Shown here: positions 8,711 through 15,858 of the stretch, one piece after another | Layout of the letters: every line of letters starts with the position of its first letter | Numbering within the stretch: position 1 is the first letter of the stretch | NCBI RefSeq assembly: GCF_900107585.1 | Contig: NZ_FNQM01000002.1 | Span: 124,001 to 188,000 of the forward strand | Length of the DNA stretch: 64,000 nucleotides | Direction of reading: 5' to 3' | From: Rubrimonas cliftonensis | GTDB lineage: Bacteria > Pseudomonadota > Alphaproteobacteria > Rhodobacterales > Rhodobacteraceae | The notes under the pieces: model-generated | Seen by the model: only the letters and a program-made list of their open reading frames with translations | The model's database searches: none | Told to the model about the DNA's origin: nothing | Translations under genes and position numbers: made by a program

Positions 8711-10101
8711 GAGGCGTCGCCAGCGTCGCCAGCGTCGTCGAGCGGCAGCGCGAGGACGATGCGCGCCGGCTCGCCGGGCTGCCCGCCGCCTTCCGGGTGA
8801 CGCACTTCCAGCGGCGCGCCCGGCGCGACGAAGCGCGGGTCGAGCGCGACCGTCGCCAGGACGCCCTCCTCCGGCGCCACGATGTCGAGGGCGTCTACGC
8901 TGTCGACGAGCCTGCGCGCCGCGCCGCGGACGCGGCTGAGCCGCACTTCCGACATCCGGTCCGACGACGCGATGCAGGCGGCCGCGGCCCACTGCGCCAA
9001 GCGCTGCGCGCCGTCGCCCGGCGCGGCGTACATGAGAAGGTGGACGGCCTCCGCGCCGCCGCCGGCCCCGGCGGCGTTCACGAAGCCGCCGTCGTCGTCA
9101 CGCGCGAAGGGGAGCAGCCGGTGGGCGGCGCGCAGGCGGGCCATCGCGCCGAGAATCATGCCGGCCATGGCCTGGAAGCCCGGCAGCGCGTCGTGATGCA
9201 GGTAGGTCGGCGCCGTTGGCGGGGCCAGCCGCCGGTCCACCGCCGCCGCCGCCCCGAGCGCGTCGCAGAGCGCGAGGTGCAGCTGGTAGGGCGACGCCGC
9301 CTCGTCGCGCAGCAGCGCCTCCAGTCGCGGCAGCGGCGCCGAGATGGCGCGCAGGGCGATGTCGTCCTCCCGCGTCTCCACGCCGAGCCCTGCCGCTGCC
9401 CCCCTGAGCCGCTCGGCCACGCCGGTCGCCTTGCCGCGCAGATCCTCGGCGACGGCGCGCGCGACGGCGTGGATCGGCTGCTCCCGCGTCGCGCGCAGCG
9501 CGGGCGGCTGATAGGGCAGCAGCTCCAGCCGCCCGCCGACCTTCGCCACCTGCGCGATCGGCAGGGACACCCACGCGGCGCCCGGCCCGATCATCGGGGA
9601 GGCGGTGGCGTGGAGGGTGAGCGCCGGGCGCAGCCGCGGCGTCGCGACCGGGTTCTCGCCCAGGTTCTCGTCCATCACGAGCTCGCCCTCGACCGACAGG
9701 TAGCGCCGCAGCGCGCCCGGCGCCGCGGCGCGGGCGCTGTGCGCGGCCACGCCGAGATGGATGGTCGCCGGCCTTGCGGCGAGATCCTGATCCAGGGCGT
9801 CGAGGTCGAGTTCCAGCGAGGCGGCGCCGGGGCGCGGATGCGCGACCACCAGCCCGTCCGGCGTCAGCGCGTCGAGCTCGACGACGCGGAAGCAGCCGGC
9901 AAACAGCGCGCCGGCGTCGATTTCAAGCGCGCGCACGCCCCAGAAGAAGGGGGCGGCCGCGCGCAGCTGGTAGTTCAGCGTCGCCTCGATGCGCCGCGCC
10001 TCCTGCTGCATGTGCTGGGGGGCGAGCATCATGCCCTCGTGCCACTGCACCGCCTCGGGCGTCTCGGCGGCGGCGGGGCCCTCGGGGCGTCGGGCGCTCA
10101 T
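8707..10101 (-). CDS. tssK: TssK, T6SS baseplate-membrane complex connector
   Basis: A 464-residue TssK (ImpJ/VasE), the trimeric adaptor linking the baseplate wedges to TssM/TssL. The signature opening VQWHEGMMLAPQHMQQEARR (family WxEGMxLxPQHFQ) occurs at about residues 19-38. LLPYQPPALRA and YLHHDALPGFQAMAGMILGAM lie further on. The C-terminal receptor-binding part ends with a prolyl/acidic tail. Length fits the family (about 440-460). Start ATG overlaps the tssJ stop (ATGA) and the stop overlaps tssL in the same way, so tssJ-K-L are tightly coupled. Confidence 0.94.
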   Translation of the reverse strand: MSARRPEGPAAAETPEAVQWHEGMMLAPQHMQQEARRIEATLNYQLRAAAPFFWGVRALEIDAGALFAGCFRVVELDALTPDGLVVAHPRPGAASLELDLDALDQDLAARPATIHLGVAAHSARAAAPGALRRYLSVEGELVMDENLGENPVATPRLRPALTLHATASPMIGPGAAWVSLPIAQVAKVGGRLELLPYQPPALRATREQPIHAVARAVAEDLRGKATGVAERLRGAAAGLGVETREDDIALRAISAPLPRLEALLRDEAASPYQLHLALCDALGAAAAVDRRLAPPTAPTYLHHDALPGFQAMAGMILGAMARLRAAHRLLPFARDDDGGFVNAAGAGGGAEAVHLLMYAAPGDGAQRLAQWAAAACIASSDRMSEVRLSRVRGAARRLVDSVDALDIVAPEEGVLATVALDPRFVAPGAPLEVRHPEGGGQPGEPARIVLALPLDDAGDAGDAS

Positions 10102-10547
10102 TGCGCGACGTCGAAATCGCGGGGGCCGAGCGTGACCCGGACGCCGTCGAGGTCCGGCAGCTGGGCGCGATGCGCGCCCGGGCCTGCGTAGCTGGCGAAG
10201 ACGAACACCGCCTCCACGCCGCAGGGGAAGCTCACGCTGTCGGGCCCCACGCTCTGCCCCGGCGCGATCTCCCACCCGGTCACGTCCACGCCGTCGGGAT
10301 TGTCGCGCAGGATCTGGTCGCGGGTGGAGAAGTAGGTCGAGGCGGGCAGGGCCGCGAGCGCGTCGGCGGCCCGCTCGTCGCGCGCCACCACGACGTCGAC
10401 GGCCGTCGCGGAGGCGCCGTTGGCGTCCGGGGCGGCCACGATCTCGACGGCGCCGCTGGCGTCCACGCCGCAGACCGTGGCGCAGGCCGACAGGAGCCCC
10501 GCCGCTGCGGCGCAGGCCGAAAGGCGCAGGAACGTCTTGGCGCTCAT
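10098..10547 (-). CDS. tssJ: TssJ, T6SS outer-membrane lipoprotein
   Basis: A 149-residue lipoprotein with an N-terminal signal peptide ending in the lipobox LLSAC, which puts the lipidated cysteine at about residue 22. The mature part is a small beta-sandwich-like sequence. DERAADALAALPASTYFSTRDQIL and GWEIAPGQSV match the VasD/TssJ pattern, in which an acidic or phenylalanine-containing loop is followed by a PGQ/PGE turn. TssJ anchors TssM to the outer membrane. It starts with an ATG overlapping the SPOR-protein stop and ends in an ATGA overlap with tssK. The position in the TssJKLM block strengthens a call that sequence alone makes at moderate strength. Confidence 0.85.
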   Translation of the reverse strand: MSAKTFLRLSACAAAAGLLSACATVCGVDASGAVEIVAAPDANGASATAVDVVVARDERAADALAALPASTYFSTRDQILRDNPDGVDVTGWEIAPGQSVGPDSVSFPCGVEAVFVFASYAGPGAHRAQLPDLDGVRVTLGPRDFDVAQ

Positions 10548-11266
10548 CGCGGCGTCTCCGTAGGGCGCAGGACCGGCGTGATGGCGAAGGCGCGGCGGAT
10601 GTCCTCCGCCGCCCGCGCGGCGCTGCCGGAACTGGGATAGGGGCCGATGGTCACTTCCGACCATTCCCGGCCGCCGGGGTCGACCGAGCCCACCAGCCGC
10701 GCCGGCATCGCGCGCGCGCCGAGTTCCTCGGCGAACGCCTGCGCATCGGCGCGCCTCGCGAAGGCGCCGGCGGACAGCGTGTAGCTTTCCGGCTCCAGCG
10801 CCGCCAGCGCGGCCGTCGCGCGCGGGTCCGGCGCCGGGTCGGAAGACGCGTCGTGACGCGCGGGGTCGGCAGGCGCGCCGTGACGCGCGGGGTCGGCAGA
10901 CGCGCCGTGACGCGCGGGGTCGGCAGGCGCGCCGGCGTCGGCGTTTCCGCCGGCGGGCGCGTCCGCCGGTCGGGGACGCGTCGCCGCCCGCGCGTCCGCC
11001 GAAGCGAGGGCGGCTGCGCCCGGCCCGGGGGCCTGAGCCGCCGCGCCCGCGGGGGCGACGCCGGCCGGGGGCGCGTCCCCGGCGGCGCCGAAGGGTGTTC
11101 GCGCGGAGGTCTCGGCGGAGGTCTCGGCGGAGGTCTGCGGGGCGGCGCCTGCCTGCATCGCGCCCGCGGCGCCGGCGGCCGACAGCGTCACGCCGAATAC
11201 GGCCCCCAGCAGAAAGGCGCTCACCGTCGTCGTCACGAGTCCGGCGAGAATCACGACCCTGAGCAT
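10544..11266 (-). CDS. SPOR-domain membrane protein co-encoded with the T6SS
   Basis: About 240 residues: an N-terminal membrane anchor (MLRVVILAGLVTTTVSAFLLG), a long Ala/Pro/Asp-rich linker with three copies of a nine-residue unit built on ADPARHGA, and a C-terminal SPOR domain of about 75 residues (YTLSAGAFARRADAQAFAEEL to RRAFAITPVLRP). SPOR domains bind denuded glycan strands of peptidoglycan. The ATG at 11266 has AGGGAAG at good spacing; an ATG 18 bases upstream is possible. The stop overlaps the tssJ start, so it belongs to the T6SS operon. It is not a standard core component. I infer a wall-anchoring or septal-localising accessory for the TssJLM complex. Confidence 0.85.
   Translation of the reverse strand: MLRVVILAGLVTTTVSAFLLGAVFGVTLSAAGAAGAMQAGAAPQTSAETSAETSARTPFGAAGDAPPAGVAPAGAAAQAPGPGAAALASADARAATRPRPADAPAGGNADAGAPADPARHGASADPARHGAPADPARHDASSDPAPDPRATAALAALEPESYTLSAGAFARRADAQAFAEELGARAMPARLVGSVDPGGREWSEVTIGPYPSSGSAARAAEDIRRAFAITPVLRPTETPR
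10853..10933. repeat. Three tandem 27-bp units inside the SPOR protein gene
   Basis: The unit begins gtgacgcgcggggtcggcag and is repeated at 10853-10879, 10880-10906 and 10907-10933 with a single base difference in the middle copy. The period is a multiple of three and encodes the nine-residue linker repeats, so copy-number change would keep the frame. A shorter 12-bp stutter (cggaggtctcgg) lies nearby at about 11104-11135. Confidence 0.95.
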
Positions 11267-11450
11267 CGACTGTCTTCCCTGCATTCTGCACTGTCGCCAC
11301 CCGCCGTTCTGGCGCGCGGAAGTTGAGGCGTCGCTATCACTCGCCCGATGCGCGAAAAAAAATTTCGGTCTGGCGTGCCGGACGGCGTCGGACGGCGTGT
11401 CTCATCAGCATGATGAACCTTCGTTTCGAGGTGGTTTCCCGGGCGGGCCG

Positions 11451-11840
11451 CTAGCTGACCATCACCGTGAACTGGCCCGCCATGGAGAACTGGATGGCGC
11501 CGCCATAGGCGCATGTCGCAAGGCAGCCGTCGTGCAGCGCCGGCTTGCCGCCGATCAGGACGGTCGCGGAGCCCGGCGCCCATGGAGCCACCGTCATCGG
11601 GATGCACGGCATCGGCGTGAGTGCGCCGAGGGCGGCGGCGGTGGCGGCGGCGACGGTGGGATTGGCGAGGCTCATGCAGGTTCCGAAAGTGGGAATGTTG
11701 AGCATGGGGACGTAGTCGAAGCTGGTGCCCGCCGGCAGACCGCCGGCCATCACCGTCTGTCCCGGCGCCGCGACGAATGCCGCCGGCGCCGCGCCGAAGC
11801 TGCACGACATCATGGCTCCGGTGACGACTTGAAAGGACAT
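11451..11840 (-). CDS. DUF4280 PAAR-like protein, T6SS spike-tip candidate
   Basis: A 129-residue protein of the DUF4280/PAAR-like family, whose members are thought to cap the VgrG spike and recruit effectors. Visible signature: GAMMSCSFGAAP near the start, FGTCMSLANPTV in the middle, then MPCIPMTVAPWAPGSATVLIGGKPAL and CATCAYGGAIQF-like cysteines close to the end. The four cysteines and the W-x-x-G-S-x-x-V block are characteristic. There is no C-terminal toxin extension. GGAG lies six bases before the ATG. It is on the same strand as, and about 185 bp upstream of, the SPOR-tss operon, which makes T6SS use likely. No cognate effector is adjacent. Confidence 0.85.
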   Translation of the reverse strand: MSFQVVTGAMMSCSFGAAPAAFVAAPGQTVMAGGLPAGTSFDYVPMLNIPTFGTCMSLANPTVAAATAAALGALTPMPCIPMTVAPWAPGSATVLIGGKPALHDGCLATCAYGGAIQFSMAGQFTVMVS

Positions 11841-12496
11841 TGCGGCTCCGGATGCGGCCGCTCTGGAACGCAGGATGCGCCGGTTCGCTCGCCGTGCGCG
11901 CCCACATTCCGGGAGCGTGATCGTCGCCCGGTGTTGTTGTCGGATATGGTAAACTTTCGTTTAAGGCGCCTGCGTCGCGTCCCCGGCTTCGCGCCTCCCG
12001 CCGCTTCGGCGGCGCCGCCCGGTCAGTCCGGCCTGCGCCCCAGATCCGCGTGTCGCCGGCGTCTCCCGCCCTGCGGGGCGGTCAGGCCGCAAAGGCAGGC
12101 GCCGTCGGTCCCGCCGCGACGCGACAGGCGAGAGCCGCTTGCGCGACCGGCGGAAGCCGCCTGACGGCGCCCGCGCCACTCTCCGGCGCATGGCCTGCGC
12201 CGGGCGAAGCCTCGGGATTGCGCTGTGGAGCCTGCCGCCGCCCCCCGCCGCGCCGGGGCTGGGACGCGCGGGCAATGACCCGAACCATGATGCGATGGGG
12301 CCGCGCTCGCCCGCTGGCCTCCGGGATGGGGCGCATGGCCCGCATCCGATTCGAGTCGCGGCGCCTGTGGCGGGGCGTCCGCAGCCTCGCCCATGCCGAT
12401 GCCGGCGACCGTATCATCGGAGGCGCGCCGCTCCGGCCGGGCGCGCGTCGCCGTCCGCACGGTCCCGCCGGGCGCCCCGAAATCTCCCGGCCGACG
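11841..12496. other. Gap of about 650 bp without a convincing gene
   Basis: Open frames exist on both strands, but their translations are Arg/Pro/Ala-rich with no family resemblance, and none has a persuasive ribosome site. A short AT-rich patch at about 11940-11965 (gtaaactttcgttt) may be a promoter element for the PAAR-like gene. Nothing else is identifiable. Confidence 0.5.
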
Positions 12497-12889
12497 CTAC
12501 CGGCGCAAGCGATCCTGTCGCCCGGGCGAGGGCTGCGACCCTCCGCCCGCTGGGCGCGCGCCGACCGTCGTTGCGGCGACGATCGCGATCTGGGACTGCG
12601 CGATGGCGTTCAGCCTTGCGACCATCGCGGCCGCCGCTGCGGGCGCCAGATCCGGCCGCGCCGCGGCAAACAGCGCCGCATGCCTCAGAGACTGGGCCGT
12701 GGCGGCCATCCATTTCCGCGCAAGCGGCGGCTCGATCCGGTCGAGCGCGTCCTCTATGCCGCAGGCATGTCGCCGCAGCTCTTCGGTCGTCGACCCGGCT
12801 TCGATCGTGCTGAGAAGGGTCGCCGCCTCGAGCGCCAGCCCGGCGAGTTCGGCGTCGATCTCGAAAGCGGCGCCGTTGATCTGAGACAT
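12497..12889 (-). CDS. Small helical protein of unknown function
   Basis: A 130-residue protein starting MSQINGAAFEIDAELAGLAL. It is predicted by eye to be almost all helix, with regularly spaced Ala/Leu, a central CGIEDALDRIEPPLARKW segment and a Gly/Pro/Arg tail. There is no signal peptide, membrane segment or recognisable motif. The ATG at 12889 has a GGAG about eleven bases upstream; the frame is open 26 codons further, but that extension is compositionally unlike the rest. It lies on the T6SS strand upstream of the PAAR-like gene, so a T6SS-linked role is conceivable but unsupported. I do not recognise the family. Confidence 0.5.
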   Translation of the reverse strand: MSQINGAAFEIDAELAGLALEAATLLSTIEAGSTTEELRRHACGIEDALDRIEPPLARKWMAATAQSLRHAALFAAARPDLAPAAAAAMVARLNAIAQSQIAIVAATTVGARPAGGGSQPSPGRQDRLRR

Positions 12890-13930
12890 CGGAATGCGTC
12901 TCCGAAAGAAACTGTACGGGGTTAGGGAAACACTTAACGATCTGTTAGGCAAGCGGGCCGCCGTCATGGCGCCATGGTCGCAGCGCGCGTCGGAGCGCCG
13001 TACGGCGTGGGGCGCGAAATGGGCGTTAGCGCAGGGCGCGGAATGACGGACATCGCGCGGGAACGGAGCGCAAGCAATTGAAATAAAGAATGAAAGCTAT
13101 CCGGCGCGTTTGCGGCGGGATCCAGCCGGCTCGCGGCGTCCGATCGCCCTGAACCGGCGGGCGGCTGCCCGGCGGGCCCGTTTGGCGCGGTCGGCGACAG
13201 CGTCCCGCAGTCGTTCGTTAAAATTTTAGAAAGTTTTCGCGCCAAGCATGAAAGCGAAGCCCTGTCGAAGTCCGGAGCGACGCGTATGCGCGCACTGAAA
13301 GCGGCCATTGAAAAGCGACGGTCCAAATTTCTCGCCGCGCGCCTTTCGGGATGCGGCGACCGTCCCCGGTGGCGACCGTGACGGCTTGGGCGCCGAGGCG
13401 GGTTGCGCCGCGGCACGCAGCGCGGACCGTGCGTCTCCAGCGTCGCCAGCTTCCCGCCCGTCGCTCGAGATCTCTCGATGATCCCCGCCGAGGAGCCGCC
13501 AGCGCGGCCTGATCCGCGCGTGCCACGTCAGAAACTGCTTGAAGCGGCGGCCCCAGCGCCCGTCGCGAAGAACGACCCGTCCCGCTCCGCCCCCAGACGC
13601 CGCGCGCCCCGCTCGCCGCAGCGTTTCCGTGCGCAGCCCGGACGCCGCGCGCCGAACGCGCCGGAGGCGGCGCCGCGTCCGGCGCGCCCGGCTGCGTCCG
13701 GGTCCGACGCATGGTCGACCCCGCCGAAGCAGGCGAGATCACCGAAAGCGAGGCCATGGCGGTCGCGGTCGGGCGGGCTGTCCCGGGCGGACGGTCCTGC
13801 GCTGTCCGCTTCCCGCGCCGCCACCTTGCCGCTGTGATCCCATCTGCAAAGCCGGCGCTACTCTCGGTTGTGTGCGTCACGCCGGAGAGATGCGTTGCGT
13901 CGTGATCAACCCATGCATGAGGAACTGTAG
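12890..13930. other. Gene-poor kilobase between the T6SS region and the SET gene
   Basis: No open frame here looks coding on composition: candidates on either strand are dominated by Arg, Pro and Ser. The stretch has lower GC patches unusual for this window, at about 12905-12950, 13075-13105 (caattgaaataaagaatgaa) and 13214-13240 (cgttaaaattttagaaag). These could be promoters, a small RNA locus or remnants of lost genes. I see no tRNA-like fold or direct repeats. Confidence 0.45.
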
Positions 13931-14365
13931 ATGTTCTTGATCAGAACCCGGCTCGACATGAGCCCGATCCACGGAATCGGCGTTTTTTGCGTAAACATGA
14001 TCCATGCCGGCGCGCGCGTGTGGCGTTTCGAGCCCGCATTCGACAAGACTATCAGTGAAAGCGAACTGGCGCGGCTCCCCGAGCATGTGCGGGAGCATGT
14101 AATCGTGCATGCGGAACACTTCCCAGAGCTTGGAGTTTATCGCTTGTCGAGCGACGAGGACAAGTACATGAATCATTCCATCACGCCAAACCTCCGCGTG
14201 ACTGAAGATGACGTGCTCGTAGCCATCCGGGACATCGCGCCTGGCGAAGAACTGACCATAGACTACGGAGAGATCGGGATGATTCATCACATCGAGCGGA
14301 GCATCGATCCGGAACTCTCCCGCGCCGGCAGGGTCGTCGCGCAGCGCAGGATGACGGCGGCATGA
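13931..14365 (+). CDS. SET-domain protein, putative protein-lysine methyltransferase
   Basis: A 144-residue stand-alone SET domain. The diagnostic cores are present: IHGIGVFCVNMIHAGARVW near the N-terminus, MNHSITPNLRV (the NHS-x-x-PN pseudoknot motif that binds S-adenosylmethionine) at about residue 80, and IRDIAPGEELTIDYGE (RDI-x-x-GEEL-x-x-DY) at about 99-114. No cysteine-rich post-SET domain follows, as is common in bacterial single-domain SET proteins. GAGGAA lies seven bases before the ATG. Codon use is visibly less GC-biased than in neighbours, which suggests different ancestry. The next gene starts inside its stop (ATGA), so a membrane transporter is co-translated with it. The substrate is unknown. 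Confidence 0.85.
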   Translation: MFLIRTRLDMSPIHGIGVFCVNMIHAGARVWRFEPAFDKTISESELARLPEHVREHVIVHAEHFPELGVYRLSSDEDKYMNHSITPNLRVTEDDVLVAIRDIAPGEELTIDYGEIGMIHHIERSIDPELSRAGRVVAQRRMTAA

Positions 14366-14694
14366 GCGGCGCGGGGATCGCCATCACCGGCTTCGCGGTC
14401 GCCACGGCGATTATCGCCGACTACTTCATCAAGATCGCTTCCCAGAAGGAAGCCTCGTTGTTGACCTGGAGCTTCCTTATCGGCGCCAGTCTCTATGTGC
14501 TTTCGGCCGGCGGCTGGCTCTTTGCAATGAAGACGATGACTCTGGGGCAGGTGGGCGTCCTGTACTCGGTCGTCACGATACTTGCATTGACCGCGATGGG
14601 CGTGATCTGGTTCGAGGAAACGCTGGGGTGGCGCGAGGGCCTCGGCATCTTCTTCGCACTGCTTTCGGTCCTGCTCATGTCGCGATTCCTCTAG
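14362..14694 (+). CDS. Small four-helix membrane transporter (SMR/EamA-like)
   Basis: A 110-residue protein with four hydrophobic segments, the size and layout of EmrE-type small multidrug resistance proteins or ArnE/F-like half-EamA transporters. In helix 1 the sequence ATAIIADYFIKIAS places an aspartate where EmrE has its proton/drug-coupling Glu14 (AILAEVIGTTLMKFS). Helix 3 contains LGQVGVLYSVVTILALTAMG, and WFEETLGWREGLGIFFALLSV resembles the FxE-x-L-x-x-x-x-x-GxxLI pattern. It is coupled to the SET gene by an ATGA overlap and shares its lower-GC codon use. It likely works as a dimer in the inner membrane. The substrate is unknown. Confidence 0.8.
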   Translation: MSGAGIAITGFAVATAIIADYFIKIASQKEASLLTWSFLIGASLYVLSAGGWLFAMKTMTLGQVGVLYSVVTILALTAMGVIWFEETLGWREGLGIFFALLSVLLMSRFL

Positions 14695-14716
14695 GTGAGG
14701 CTGCGGGCCTAGCCCC

Positions 14717-14749
14717 GCGCCCGGCCGATGCGCTGCGTCGGCCGGGCGC
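14717..14749. terminator. Perfect 12-bp hairpin between convergent genes
   Basis: Arms gcgcccggccga (14717-14728) and tcggccgggcgc (14738-14749) pair perfectly around a nine-base loop. It sits between the transporter stop on plus and the binding-protein stop on minus, where a bidirectional terminator is expected. No T-tract follows on either strand, so intrinsic termination is plausible rather than certain. Confidence 0.7.
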
Positions 14750-14754
14750 CACGC

Positions 14755-15858
14755 CTACTTGGGCAGCTTGAGCCACATCCAGCGGTTGTTGATCTCCGAC
14801 TGCATGCCCGTGCCGACCGCTGCGAGCGGGTAGAAGCGTTCCCGCATCTCCTCCGGCGGATAAACGCCCGGGTTGGAGACGATCTCGGCGCTCACCATCG
14901 GCTTCGATCCTGGAACGGCGTTCGCGGCCTGCGACCAGTTCGTGAGGCGCGCAGCGACGTCGGGCCGCAGCAGGTAGTTCACGAGCAGGTGCGCCTCCTT
15001 GCGGTGCGGGGCGCCGCGGGGGATGGCGAAGCTGTCGACCCAGATCTCGGAGCCCTCCCGCGGCAGCATGTAGCCGACTTCCAGCCCCTGGGCGGCCGAC
15101 GCCATCGCAAGCAGCACCTCCGTGCTCCAGGCGAGCGTGACGCAGGAGGCGCCCGTCGCCATCGCGTTGATGAGTTCGCTGTCGATCGCGCGCCAATGGA
15201 CGGAGGCGCGCTCGATCGCCGCCATCGCGGCCTCGATGTCTTCGGGGTTCTTGCTGCCCGGGTCAAGGCCGAGCCAGGCCAGCGCCGCGCCGATCGCGGT
15301 CTCCGGCGCGTCGATGACGTGGACGCCGCAGCTCTCGAGGCGCCGCGCCAGCTCGGGCTCGAAGATCAGCCCCCAACTGTGCGGAACGCCTTCGGGAAAG
15401 CGGCGCTCGAGCTCCTTGACGTTGTAGCCGATGCCGGTGGTGCCCCAGAAATAGGGCATGGTGAGCGTGGCGTCCGACGCCGCGCCCGGCATCAGCGCCA
15501 TGATGGACGTGTCGACGCCGGCGCTGTTCGGCACCAGGTCCAGATCGAACGGCTCGATGACGCCGGCTTTCGCCAGCCGGTCGATCTGCTGCGAATAGAC
15601 CACCACCAGATCGAAGCCCTGCCCGCCCAGCAGCAGGCGCGCCTCCGCCTGTTCGCTGCTGGTGTAGGTTTCGATGACGACGTCGATTCCGGTCTCCTTC
15701 TCGAAATCCGCGATGACCTTGGGGTTGATGTAGTCCACCCAGTTGTAGAGCCGGACCATCCGGCTGGCGTCCGCCGTCGCCATGGCGGGGAGCAGGACGA
15801 GAGCCGCGAGGCTGGTCAGCGCCGCGGCGACGCCCGCGCGGCTGCGGCGTCGGATCAT
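14755..15858 (-). CDS. PotD/PotF-type periplasmic binding protein coupled to a kinase
   Basis: A 367-residue polyamine-type solute-binding protein. A Sec signal (RRRSRAGVAAALTSLAALVLL) is followed by the family opening MVRLYNWVDYINPKVIADFE. It also has TYTSSEQAEARLL, FDLVVVYSQQIDRLAKAGVIEPFD and MPYFWGTTGIGYN, all typical of PotD/PotF. The C-terminal INNRWMWLKL lies where PotF has its last strand. Its ATG overlaps the stop of the upstream hybrid kinase (ATGA), and no permease or ATPase gene is adjacent. I infer that it delivers a ligand signal to the kinase rather than serving a transporter, though it could serve a remote ABC importer. Confidence 0.85.
   Translation of the reverse strand: MIRRRSRAGVAAALTSLAALVLLPAMATADASRMVRLYNWVDYINPKVIADFEKETGIDVVIETYTSSEQAEARLLLGGQGFDLVVVYSQQIDRLAKAGVIEPFDLDLVPNSAGVDTSIMALMPGAASDATLTMPYFWGTTGIGYNVKELERRFPEGVPHSWGLIFEPELARRLESCGVHVIDAPETAIGAALAWLGLDPGSKNPEDIEAAMAAIERASVHWRAIDSELINAMATGASCVTLAWSTEVLLAMASAAQGLEVGYMLPREGSEIWVDSFAIPRGAPHRKEAHLLVNYLLRPDVAARLTNWSQAANAVPGSKPMVSAEIVSNPGVYPPEEMRERFYPLAAVGTGMQSEINNRWMWLKLPK

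Noticed and set aside
10853-10933. 27-bp direct repeats as a CRISPR array
   Set aside because: Copies are contiguous without spacers and are translated as protein repeats.
11351-11380. A-rich dyad (cgaaaaaaaatttcg) as a terminator
   Set aside because: Stem of only five base pairs; too weak to call.
12050-12925. Overlapping open frames on both strands around the small helical protein
   Set aside because: Only the minus frame starting at 12889 has protein-like composition; the others are Arg/Pro/Gly-rich.
13218-13880. Open frame of 220 codons on minus in the gene-poor stretch
   Set aside because: Arg/Ser/Pro-rich, no motif, no ribosome site and nothing recognisable.
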